Shown piece by piece: positions 44,419 to 53,984 of a stretch of DNA of 64,000 nucleotides (position 1 is its first letter; the number at the start of each line of letters is the position of its first letter). The notes beneath the pieces were generated by a model. That model had not been told where the DNA came from. It ran no database searches and saw only the letters and a list, made by a program, of their open reading frames with translations. This DNA comes from Haliclona indistincta (Eukaryota; Porifera; Demospongiae; Haplosclerida; Chalinidae). The stretch lies in the NCBI GenBank assembly GCA_964017065.1, contig OZ024783.1, positions 10,692,885 through 10,756,884 on the forward strand, read 5' to 3'. Made by a program: the position numbers and the translations under genes.

Positions 44419-45217
44419 GTCAGAAAACACGCATGTGGTATGTTATGAAGGAACAAACGACATGAGACTTATAACTTCAATTCATTGTGTCTACATTTAC
44501 ATTCATGTTCTATGTTATTGCTGATCTGTGTTATGTTACAATTTATCAATACACATGTTTGCACTTTGATAATAAAAATTTTAGACTGGGTTTTATTACT
44601 ACAAAATAATTCTTAGTTTTGGGAATTATTTAAACCATCGGTATCATTCTTAATGAAAGACTAAAAGTGTAAGAATGACCTAGCCAGGCAAGCCTGGTGA
44701 CTAAATACATTTGTGTACTCAGCAAATGCAAGTATCACATACATAGTGTCTTAAAACTACAGTTAGATTCCCAGTGATGTAGTGTGTAAGGAACAAACGT
44801 ATTGTTCAACATTGTTAAAATCTGTAAAAATATTTTTTTTGATGAACAGCTATCACAAGGCTATAGTAGTGTAACACATCATGAATGCAACAGTATGCAG
44901 TGAGTAGTGCATCCAGCTCAGCAGTGAAGTCAGCTGTTTGTACAATGAATGACGTTGGCAAATTTTATACAAAAATCCTCAAATAACTATCAACAGAATA
45001 TACAAAAAGTACCGTACAGCTCCAATTTTCGAAATTTTGGCCTAAAACAAATGATACATTATGCGGACGCGATAATTGTACTTGTGTGTGTGTGTTACAA
45101 TGTTGAATTCAAGTTCTCCTCATGTGCAAATGGTAGAGGAGACGACGTAGATGTTGAAAGTACCGATAGATCTGGAGCCGTACAGTACATAAACTTTAAT
45201 GTACAAGTGCTATACAC
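44419..45217. other. Intergenic with a small TIR element
   Basis: About 45009-45187 is bounded by GTACCGTACAGCTCC and GGAGCCGTACAGTAC, an imperfect inverted pair. An ORF of 105 codons here runs through the element and into the upstream module and is not a gene. Confidence 0.5.
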
Positions 45218-45310
45218 TTCATCTGGTCACGAGTGCCTACACCAACTATGTCATAATGTTATGTAACTCGTTTTTCACTAGCAGTTTATTCTGAAAGTAA
45301 CATGTGATTA
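45218..45310 (+). promoter_or_regulatory. Class I upstream module (before copy 16)
   Basis: CATCTGGTCACGAGTGCCTA, GTCATAATGTTATGTAAC, AGCAGTTTATTCTGAAAG. Close match to the module at 10038. Confidence 0.5.
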
Positions 45311-45414
45311 GAGGAAAGCCTAAATAATATATAAACAACTAAGTGAACAGTAGTTACAATAGTTCAGCGAAAGTGATTGAGACTTGTGTATCCACTAAGA
45401 AACTTTCCATCACT

Positions 45415-46326
45415 ATGAACAAGCCAATGGACGTAACAGGACAAACCTACGGCTATTACTGCACAATAGAATATTTGCCGCCATTGATTTTCTTTGTTCT
45501 GTGCATGGTAGCATCGCTCCTTCTTATTCCGGTACAATTTTTGCTCAAAGAAAGCCCTAAATTAAAACGCTATTTAAAAACCCAATTCTTGATAAAGCAA
45601 GTCTTTAGCATAATGCTGAATAAACAAACGGACAGAAATGGAAAACAGATCAGCACTATACTGAACTACCAAGTTTCTGACAGATACAAGGTCATGATGT
45701 TGGCTATAGCAATTTGTCTGTTAGGAGTTGGAGGAGTTTCGTTTTGGAATACTTATCTATTCGAAGGATCATACATTTGCAACACTGATCCGGAACTGGC
45801 TTGCTTTCCCTCGTTTTCTAATAAGACTACTACACGTTTGGACTGCTCTGACACAAGCTATTTGAGAGACAACAACATCACCTCCATCATCTGCTACAGG
45901 TTTGTGTACAGACTAGAGTCAGCCACAGGAGCTGCACTCGGTATAATAGCATTTGATGCCCTATTCGTCATCATCATCACACTGCTACTTCTCAAAGTGT
46001 CTAACGGAAGTGAATGGACCAAGTGTCGTGCAGCCCTCACTGTAGCTACACAGATCACTATAGTGACAATGTTACCAGTGGCCATGGCCACTATATATCA
46101 CATTATTCCATTCCCAGCATCTACTACTATTGAAAAACAAATGATTAAGTACATGGCAAAAGGAGCTCTGACTTATACAATATTATACAACACTGTGCTC
46201 TTTCCGTGGTGGTCTTTTAAGAAAATAAAAGATGAAGACAACAACGACAGGGAGGACGGGAAAGAAAAAGATGAAGAGAACAATGGAGGATATAGAAGAG
46301 TAAAAGGAACATTGATATTAATATGA
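45415..46326 (+). CDS. Five-TM Cys-loop family, class I, copy 16
   Basis: 303 codons from the ATG at 45415 (MNKPMDVTGQTYGYYCTIEY); an upstream GTG-led extension is not credible. Paralogue of copy 4. Loop 1: ICNTD, LACFP, sequon NKT, TRLDCSDTSYLRDNNITSIICYRF. Loop 2 is IIPFPASTTIEKQ. The tail is long and acidic/lysine-rich and ends GGYRRVKGTLILI, keeping YRRV but altering the usual TSIPI end. Confidence 0.85.
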   Translation: MNKPMDVTGQTYGYYCTIEYLPPLIFFVLCMVASLLLIPVQFLLKESPKLKRYLKTQFLIKQVFSIMLNKQTDRNGKQISTILNYQVSDRYKVMMLAIAICLLGVGGVSFWNTYLFEGSYICNTDPELACFPSFSNKTTTRLDCSDTSYLRDNNITSIICYRFVYRLESATGAALGIIAFDALFVIIITLLLLKVSNGSEWTKCRAALTVATQITIVTMLPVAMATIYHIIPFPASTTIEKQMIKYMAKGALTYTILYNTVLFPWWSFKKIKDEDNNDREDGKEKDEENNGGYRRVKGTLILI

Positions 46327-46421
46327 GACAAGAGAAATCCTACAAGAGATATAATTAGATTAGTTAATATCTTGTGTTCATGTTTGTTAGTGTTCATTAT
46401 TAAAGTTTGTAGTAATTTTAA

Positions 46422-46822
46422 TTGGGGCGAGCCTGAGCGAGCCCCACATTGATGGTGATGTGCGTCCCACGTCGCGGGGAATGTTTGTATGTATGTATCT
46501 GGCCGCGTGGTGCGTTTGTCCTCCCTATGTTCCCGAGAAGTCACGTGCGCGCGTACACATTGACCGCGCCCCATGATGTAATCCTCACGTGGCGCGATTC
46601 AAAACAAGACAGCGAAGTGGAGACGCCTGGATCATCTTCTACAAGGTAAGAGTACTGCCTGCAGGAAGCGACAACTAGCAGCAGAGTCACTTGATCACAG
46701 AGCTCTACAACTGGAGCGATAACGGGAATACAAGAGCAGAAGGCTTATACTGTTGTGCATATGTAGAAAAATGGATTGTTCTTGAATTGTGCAGGACATA
46801 AATCAGCTCAGGCTCGCCCCCA
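46422..46822. mobile_element. TIR element (about 400 bp)
   Basis: TGGGGCGAGCCTGAGC at 46423 is mirrored by GCTCAGGCTCGCCCCCA at 46806-46822, one extra C. The interior is GC-rich with CACGTG sites and a donor-like AAGGTAAGAG near 46643, so it may carry a promoter and leader exon fragment. Confidence 0.65.
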
Positions 46823-47387
46823 GTATTTTATAAATGTACTAGTTATACCATGTCTAGCTGAATAGGATAAAGCGCTTGTACTAAAGCTGCAGCTATCAAC
46901 AAGTTTATAAATACTGTTATTGCCATAGTTACTGACACAGATACTGATTAAAAACTACGTACAAGTATCAGAATCTGTGATAGTTTAAATAGAGTGTATC
47001 CATCTAACTTCAATAATGCATTACTCAAAATAGCAAATGCACAATACATTAAAATTGCAAAGTACAGAGAATAGTAAAAATGACAATTTTTCGTTCTACA
47101 ACAGAAAAAAAAAAACGATCACAAAACGCTGTCTTTCTCTGACCGGTACACTAGCTAACATGATCATGTCTGCATTGCACCACAGCAGCAACTCAATATG
47201 AGCTGGTTAGTTGTGTTTGTGGACAAAGTCAAACTTGTGAAATGCTCAGATAACTCATGTTGTGCTGTATTATTGAAAATTTAACGTCATGCTCATAAAT
47301 GGAGTACAATACTTAAACTGGCTTTGATGTCACTCACGTACTGCCCTCTATTGTATGCATGTGAGTATGCACGTGAGCTGCCTATTT
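46823..47387. other. Intergenic before copy 17
   Basis: No gene seen. AT-rich, with a short poly-A (47105-47115). Confidence 0.45.
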
Positions 47388-47480
47388 CATCTGGTCATGA
47401 GTTCATGCAGTAACTATGTCATAATGTTATGCAACTTGTTTTACATCAGCAGTTATTCTTTATACTGAAAGTCACTGTAA
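47388..47480 (+). promoter_or_regulatory. Class I upstream module (before copy 17)
   Basis: CATCTGGTCATGAGTTCATG, GTCATAATGTTATGCAAC, TTGTTTTACATCAGCAG, TTATTCTTTATACTGAAAG: the fullest version of the module, ending about 127 bases before the ATG. Confidence 0.55.
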
Positions 47481-47606
47481 AATACCAAAATTACACAGAA
47501 ACTACAGGAAGATGTGTATAGGAAGAGGTGAAATCAACAATAAAGTCAGTTACAAATAGTTAAACTGCCATACCGCACTGAAAAAACGCGTTCTTTGCAA
47601 AGGACA

Positions 47607-48491
47607 ATGGAGATAAGAGGACAGAACTACACCTTCTACTTCATACTAGAATACTTGCCGCCAATGATATTTTTTGTTTTGTGCACGGCATTATCACTCC
47701 TTCTTATTCCAGTACAACTTCTGCTCAATCGATCTCCTGAACTTAAAAGGTATTTCAAGACTCAATTATTGATAAAGCATATTTTCAGCACAATGCTGAA
47801 TAATTACATCGATAAGTCTGGGAAACAAATCTGCACTATATTGAACTACAAAGTTCCAGAGAGGTACAAAGTCATGATGTTGGCTATGATGTTTTCTATG
47901 ACAGGAGCTGGAGGAATGATATTTTGGGATATTTTTGTGTTTGAAGATTCATACACTTGTAGCACTGATCCAGACCTAGCTTGCTTTCCAGCATATCCTA
48001 GTATAACCACTCCACGCTTGGACTGCTCTAACACAAGCTATTTTGAAGACAACAACATCACCTCCGTCATATGCTACAGGTCCGTGTTCAAACAAGGCCA
48101 AGCCACTGGAGGTGCACTTGGTACAATAGCAATGAATGCTCTCTACATTACGTTCATCACTGTGCTCCTTCTTAAAGTTTCTAATGGAAGTGAATGGAAC
48201 AAGCATCGTGCAGTGCTCACTATAGCTATACAGATCACTATAGTAGTGATAACACTAGTCTTCATAGTTTTAACATGTTTTATTCCAGCACCAGTAACCT
48301 CTACTCTTGAAAAACGACACATTTTTCTCATGGCAAGTCAATCTTTTAACTATACAATATTGTATAGTACTGTGCTCTTTCCTTGGTGGTCTTTCAGTAA
48401 AATAAATGACAAAGATGACAACAAGGAGAATGGTAAAGTGGAGAGCAATGGAGAGTATAGAAGAGTAAGAGGAACATCAATACCAATATGA
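47607..48491 (+). CDS. Five-TM Cys-loop family, class I, copy 17
   Basis: 294 codons from the ATG at 47607 (MEIRGQNYTFYFILEYLPP; the TTG four codons earlier is not credible). Loop 1: TCSTD, LACFP, PSITTPR (first sequon lost), LDCSNTSYFEDNNITSVICYR (NTS and NIT sequons). From here on it is nearly identical to the chimeric gene at 5468 (RSVFKQGQATGG...; IPAPVTSTLEKRH), including the 3' flank. Tail GEYRRVRGTSIPI. Confidence 0.85.
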   Translation: MEIRGQNYTFYFILEYLPPMIFFVLCTALSLLLIPVQLLLNRSPELKRYFKTQLLIKHIFSTMLNNYIDKSGKQICTILNYKVPERYKVMMLAMMFSMTGAGGMIFWDIFVFEDSYTCSTDPDLACFPAYPSITTPRLDCSNTSYFEDNNITSVICYRSVFKQGQATGGALGTIAMNALYITFITVLLLKVSNGSEWNKHRAVLTIAIQITIVVITLVFIVLTCFIPAPVTSTLEKRHIFLMASQSFNYTILYSTVLFPWWSFSKINDKDDNKENGKVESNGEYRRVRGTSIPI

Positions 48492-49402
48492 GTCCGAGAA
48501 AATGCACAAAGTGTAGCAAAAGTGATACATACATGGTACATGTTACCCACATACCTGTACTTGATGTTTTTGTTGAAATAATTGTGTACACTTCACTCAT
48601 TGACTTCTTGCATGTTGCTGACATAATTATTGTAATTAAAAAAATTCTTTCGGTATAATTATTTTATTGTATCACATGATTCTGTCTGCCTCGTGCTATA
48701 TTATAATCATATTTCAATCAGCTGAGCTGCCTTGTGGTGTAACCACTTGATATAACGCGCAATCTCAACAGTTTTATTACAAGAATATGTAAAAATTTCA
48801 AGTAATATTATGATTATTACCATAATTAACTCTGTAAATGGCGATGTATTGAGGTAGCCAAGGTTCTGCTTGTACATTTATCCTTTTGTAAATGCTAAAT
48901 AAAAGTCATGGTTCTGAAACTGAAACGTACATTAAAAAGCCAAAATAGCGACCCACTATTGTTGTGGTGATCTACTACTTACAGCTAATATAGAAAGCAC
49001 GTCAATGTTATTTATTGCCCACAATGGTTCAAGAGGGTAATAGTAAACTATTCCATTTAGTTATGTATAGAGCTTGTGTTGTACACAATCCAGTATCAGT
49101 TCGATTCAAGCAATGCTAAATGATATTTGGGAAAAACTTTCACTTTTATATTCCATACTATTGTGCAATGGTTAATACTTCTATTGTACACAGTGAGTAT
49201 GTGAATTACTAGTTTGTATCAACTAAGTCACAATGTTATAACTTGTTTATCATAGCAATGTATTCTTTATACTGAAAGTAGTATACATCACAGTAAAATG
49301 TCAAAGAAAATGTACAGGAAGAGCTAAGTCAAATAATCAACAACTGACAGTACAGCCATACTGACAGCTAGCACTGAGAAAATTGCACTCTTCACAAGAA
49401 CA
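48492..49402. other. Intergenic, duplicate of 6.35-7.2 kb
   Basis: No gene. Carries the class I upstream module at about 49215-49290 (CACAATGTTATAACTTG, TATTCTTTATACTGAAAG). Confidence 0.55.
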
Positions 49403-50299
49403 ATGGAAGCAACAGGACAGACCTACAGCTACTACTTCACTAGAGAGTTCTTGCCGCCATTAATCCTCTTTGTCTTGTACACAGCACTGTCGCTCCTTCT
49501 TATTCCAGTACAACTTATGCTCAATCGATTTCCTAGGCTTAAAAGGTATTTTAAGACTCAATTCTTGATAAAGCAAGTTTTCAACACTTTGTTGAATAAA
49601 TCAACAGACAAGAATGGAAAAACGATTTACATCATAATGAAATACAGAGTTCCAGCGAGACACAAGGTCATGATGTTGGCTATGGCACTTTCCATGTTAG
49701 GAGCAGGAGGAGTGACATTTTGTGATATTTATCTATTTGAAGATTCATACATCTGCAGCACTGATCCAAACTTGGCTTGCTTTCCTGCATATCCTAACTT
49801 GACCACTCTACGCTTGGACTGCTCTGACACAAGCTATTTGGAAGACAACAACATCACCTCCGTCATCTGCTACAGGCCTGTGTTCAAACTAGGCCAAGCC
49901 ACTGGAGGTGCACTTGGTATAATAACAACGTATGTTCTCTACATAATGTTCATTACTGTGCTCCTTCTTAAAGTTTCCAATGGAACCAGATTTACCAAGC
50001 GTCGTGCAGTGCTCACTATAGCTATACAGATCACTATAGTAGTGATAACACTAGTCACAGCTGGTTCAACATTATCTCTTCCAGCACCAATATCCTCTAC
50101 TAATGAAAAACGAGCATTTTCATTCATGACATATGGATCTTTTTACTATAATATATTGTACAGTACCGTGCTCTTTCCTTGGTGGTCTTTTAGAAAAATA
50201 AACGGCAAAGAAGATGACAAAAAGGAGAACGACAAAGAAGATGATGATGAGGGCAATGGAGAGTATAGAAGAATAAGAGGAACATCAATACCGATATGA
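49403..50299 (+). CDS. Five-TM Cys-loop family, class I, copy 18
   Basis: 298 codons, intact, the undisturbed partner of the split copy at 7207. MEATGQTYSYYFTREFLPP; NRFPRLKRYFKTQFLIKQVF; TM2 has CDIYLF instead of WD. Loop 1: ICSTD, LACFP, NLT, LDCSDTSYLEDNNITSVICYRPVF. Loop 2 LSLPAPISSTNEKRA. The tail is strongly acidic/lysine (KEDDKKENDKEDDDEG) and ends GEYRRIRGTSIPI; YRRI fits YxxPhi. Confidence 0.87.
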   Translation: MEATGQTYSYYFTREFLPPLILFVLYTALSLLLIPVQLMLNRFPRLKRYFKTQFLIKQVFNTLLNKSTDKNGKTIYIIMKYRVPARHKVMMLAMALSMLGAGGVTFCDIYLFEDSYICSTDPNLACFPAYPNLTTLRLDCSDTSYLEDNNITSVICYRPVFKLGQATGGALGIITTYVLYIMFITVLLLKVSNGTRFTKRRAVLTIAIQITIVVITLVTAGSTLSLPAPISSTNEKRAFSFMTYGSFYYNILYSTVLFPWWSFRKINGKEDDKKENDKEDDDEGNGEYRRIRGTSIPI

Positions 50300-50718
50300 T
50301 TCAAAGATGGACTCTGTGATATTGTACATGTACATTTGTCTGTTGTGGTCTTTTGCTGCAATGTACTATGTCTCATGCAGTAGAATTAACCTGTTGCACA
50401 AAGTGCCTGTACCAATGCTCGCATCTGCTGTATCAGCAAGACCACAGTGCCATGCATGTGATGCATAGTTGTGTTTGATGATGTTTTATAACAAGCAAGT
50501 GCATGCATGTCGTAAAATACATTTTTTGTAAAGCAAAATTTTGTGCTGCAAAATAAGCTTTAATGAGGTAGCTAAGGTTCTGCTTATACTATCATGAACA
50601 ACTTGCTCTTTTAATAATTTATTATAATAATGGAGCACAGGTAAGTAGTCTAGTAAGCTGTGCCATAATTAACAAGTAAAGTAAAAAAGTTTTAATAAAA
50701 AAACTAAAAAGTGTAGGG
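50300..50718. other. 3' flank of copy 18
   Basis: No gene. Matches 8944-9310 to about 50670, where homology with the first block stops. Confidence 0.55.
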
Positions 50719-51005
50719 ATGACGCTTGCAGAAGTAAAGGAACAAGATGGGATGACGCTTGCAAAAGTAAAGGAACAAAATGGGATGATGCTTGCAAAAG
50801 TAAAGGAACAAGATGGGATGACGCTTGCAGAAGTAAAGGAACAAGATGGGACGATGCTTGCAAAAGTAAAGGAACAAGATGGGACGATGCTTGCAAAAGT
50901 AAAGGAACAAGATGGGATGATGCTTGCAAAAGTAAAGGAACAAGATGGGATGATGCTTACAAAAGTGAAGGAACAAGATCATGGAATGATACTTGCAAAT
51001 GTAAA
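50719..51005. repeat. 33-bp minisatellite, about 8.5 units
   Basis: Unit ATGACGCTTGCARAAGTAAA followed by GGAACAAGATGGG, length 33 and therefore open in frame; the plus strand would read MTLAKVKEQDG repeated. Minus-strand frames are open too, which follows from the period and does not show coding. The last unit has a 3-base insertion (near 50980) and then decays. Confidence 0.85.
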
Positions 51006-51084
51006 AGTCCCAAGTATCCCTACATCAGCGGCTTGCTACAACGACATACAACTGACAAATGCGGAATCCTTTTCCTATACCTTT

Positions 51085-51242
51085 TACAATCGTCGAATTA
51101 CTTAATCGGACTGCATCCTCCAAAACCAGATACCTCTAGTTATTTACAACTGTCGACTACTTCATCGGACTGCATCCTCCAAACACAGATACCTCAAGTT
51201 ATTTTACAACTGTCAATTACTTCATCGGACTGCGTCCTCCTA
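51085..51242. repeat. ~67-bp tandem repeat, about 2.3 units
   Basis: TACTTCATCGGACTGCATCC, then TCCAAAACCAGATACCTC and ATTTACAACTGTC recur at about 67-base spacing. It sits between the minisatellite and the point (about 51245) where homology to the first block resumes. Confidence 0.7.
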
Positions 51243-51393
51243 AACAGCCGCACTTGCAGCATTATGTCCATCAGGTGCAAATAATATTCATAATAAACAT
51301 GTTACCAATAATTTTATTCATTGATATGAATATGTTTAAATATCCAGGGTTGCGATAGTTCGCTTAGTTATTTTAGTAGTGTACTAGAGCAAA

Positions 51394-52232
51394 ATGGATC
51401 TTTGCTGACAATCCCATGTCCAGATTATGGACTCATCTATCAAATAGAGGCAATTCTGCTATTGATTGTTTCAAACATAGCCATGTTCATCGGATTCGTA
51501 CCATTGTTCAACTACTGCAGCTGGAGATGGTTCAATTGCTGGCCCAATCATCATCAGTGGCTTCAGAACAAAGTCGATGCAGTCATAGAGCGCGTGTTTG
51601 ATCAGGTCTTGAAGAAGAACGACCAAGATGAGTATTTTGTACTAGACTATAAAGCTCCCACTAACTACACAAACCTGTTGTTCCTTACTCTTGCTTTCGT
51701 CACTGTCAGCGCAATGGTGCAATTCTGGGACGAGTTCTTGTATGAGGAGTCATTTGATTGCATCACACAGATTTACACTTGCTGTTACGGACAAATCCAA
51801 AACTCAACTCAATACTTAGACTGCTCTGACACAAGCTATTTGGAGGACAACAACATCACATCCGTTGTCTGTCATAGGTTTGTGTTCAGAATAGGCCAAG
51901 CTGCTGGATCTGCAATCGGTATAATAGCAACCAACGCTCTGGTCATACTTGTTATCACTTGGAGCCTTTTGAGACTTTCCGATGGATACAAGGGCAAGGG
52001 ATCTTGTCGCGGAGTCATTACTGTACTCATACAAAGTGGTTCAGCTCTGATAACATTGTCAGTCACACTACTAATGTGTATCTACAACATTGTGTCGTAT
52101 CCAGGCTCCTCACTCAAAAAGATACTGCAAATCTATCCAATAGGCATTTTAATATCAATCTACGTCTTGATCTTTCCATGGACAAAATTTGAAAAGATTG
52201 ACAAAGTCACACACACTGATAACATACCTTGA
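51394..52232 (+). pseudogene. Five-TM family, class III, copy 19, start codon out of frame
   Basis: Nearly identical to copy 9 (25830). One base is missing just after the ATG (ATGGATCTTTGCTGAC against ATGGGATCTCTGTTGAC), so the ancestral ATG at 51394 meets TGA four codons later. The rest (LTIPCPDYGLIYQIEA to FPWTKFEKIDKV) is fully open. The next in-frame ATG is in the middle of TM1 (MFIGFV). Either a very young pseudogene, an allele, or a sequence error. Confidence 0.7.
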
Positions 52233-52267
52233 CATTCATAAACAGTGCGCCACATTTTATAGTAGTA

Positions 52268-52330
52268 CACTATATAAACATATGATAAGCATACTCACGT
52301 GATTCCTATCATGTTATCTACTATAGTACA
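52268..52330 (+). promoter_or_regulatory. Class II upstream module (before copy 20)
   Basis: TATATAAACATATGATAAGC, ACTCACGTGATT, GTTATCTACTATAGTACA; the first E-box-like site has changed from CATGTG to CATATG. Confidence 0.5.
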
Positions 52331-52399
52331 TAATGTCAACAAGACACTGCTGAGCTGATCTGTACACTAGCCAGTGATCCCAGACTTGTAACAGCAACA

Positions 52400-53357
52400 A
52401 TGGAATCAGTCTTTCCAGGCAGTGTCACTACATATTTCATTGGAAGCTGTCAAACATACAGATGTTACTTTTGGTCAAAGGAAGCTGTAGAGATCACTTT
52501 CTTTTGCTTGTTTGTGCTGCCAGGTATCTTTTGGCCATTAGCTTCAGTGTGCTGCTCTTGTTGGACAAGATGTGGCTGTATCAAGAAGAAGACAGAATCA
52601 AGATGTTGTGGGTGTGGTTTGACTGAACAAGTTGTACAGTTTGTGTTTGGTAGTGTCTTGAAGGAATATGTTGAAGATGGAGAAAGAGGATATACTATAT
52701 TCAACTATAAAGCTCCTGATTGTTACAAGGCATTTCTGTTCTCAAATGTGTTACAACTGATTGGTATAGCATTGATGCAATTCTGGGAGAACTTCCTACT
52801 AGACGAGTCCCGTATTTGCACCACTGATCCAAACCTGGCTTGCTTTCCCTCTAATCCTATGCTGTCTATTCCACGCTTGGACTGCTCCAACACAAGCTTT
52901 ATAGAGAAAAACAACATCACATCCTTCAGCTGCTATCGGTTTGTGTTCAAACTAGGTCCAGCCACTGGGTCTGCAGTTGGTATAGTAACAACCACTGCTT
53001 TCATCATAAAGTACATGGTTCCATTGATTCTCCTCAAGATTTCCAAAGGTACAAATGGCTCGAAGTGTCAAAAATGCTCAACTATAGCTGTGCAAGTCAT
53101 CTTAGCCCTATTAGCGGCACTGCATGTTGACCAGTCTTATGGTATATTTGCGTTATGCAATATCATACTCGCCACTGGAACTGCTTAATGCAGTCAGATA
53201 CCTACCAATAGGTTATATCATAGCAAGCAACATCATCTTTGTTCCTTGGTTTAAATTCAAACAGATTGAAGCCGAGACCGAAGATGAAGATGAGCATCGA
53301 GTGACACCAATAAACTACCCGCGTGTCAAATATCAAAAACTAAAAAGTATTGACTGA
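52400..53357 (+). pseudogene. Five-TM family, class II, copy 20, frameshifted in TM4
   Basis: Partner of copy 10. Open for 262 codons through MESVFPGSV, the Cys-rich segment, TM2, loop 1 (ICTTD, LACFP, LDCSN, FSCYRF) and TM3. About four extra bases near 53121-53128 (CTGCATGTTGACC against TTGCTGACC) then shift the frame inside TM4. The original frame continues to 53357 with TSLMVYLRYAIS, VPWFKFKQIEA and the tail KYQKLKSID. The truncated product would lack TM5. Confidence 0.8.
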
Positions 53358-53467
53358 TAGACATTTACTGACCAGCACAATATCAATGTATCATCTGTAA
53401 TATTCAACTACATACTGTATTATGAGAGAAGCACTATGGAGGATTAACAGCACAAACAGACAATAGT

Positions 53468-53713
53468 TTGATTGATGATTGCGCCATTGACAAATGCACC
53501 ATGTGTAACCATCCTGTGTGTGAGCAATGCATTATCAGTATCTGCATTACTGATATGTCAAGTATGGCGTACAAAATTGCTCACAGAATGCTTTATAAAA
53601 GCAAAAAGGAAAGCTGCTTCAGCTCAGCTGCCATTAAAAATGAGACTCAGCATTACATGAAAGCTGAGTGTCACGTAAGCTTATGCAGATGTTCAAGATG
53701 CTTGAGTGTGTAA
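53468..53713 (+). other. Small Cys-rich ORF, second copy
   Basis: Duplicate of 27905-28150. Same frame open from TTG, first ATG at MCNHPVCEQC. Differences between the copies are synonymous or Lys/Arg in this frame. Confidence 0.3.
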
Positions 53714-53853
53714 TATTAGTTGAATGCAGATTGCTGGTTCTTGTTCATCTACTGCATGCTGCAACACATCTTCATCCCTGATATACTATGTGACTAAACA
53801 CTTCTGCACACTAACGTAAACAGTTAAACTCATTTTGCTAAGAGATGAGTAGA

Positions 53854-53912
53854 CATTGTATAAGCACGTGATAACCATTACTCATGTGATATGGTTATCT
53901 ACTATAGTACAA
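53854..53912 (+). promoter_or_regulatory. Class II upstream module (before copy 21)
   Basis: TATAAGCACGTGATAACCAT, CATGTGATATG, GTTATCTACTATAGTACA; the same as the module at 28291 except for one base. Confidence 0.5.
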
Positions 53913-53984
53913 TGCATACACACAGCTGATAGATAGCGATCCTAGGCTCGTTATAGTGCTACTTGTTCGTTCTTTGGCACAACA

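Noticed and set aside
44949..45266. ORF of 105 codons before copy 16
   Set aside because: Runs through a small TIR element and the class I upstream module, with no motif; not a gene.
50719..51005. Possible CRISPR array
   Set aside because: Units are head to tail with no unique spacers and the setting is animal DNA; it is a minisatellite. Long ORFs on both strands follow from the 33-base period.
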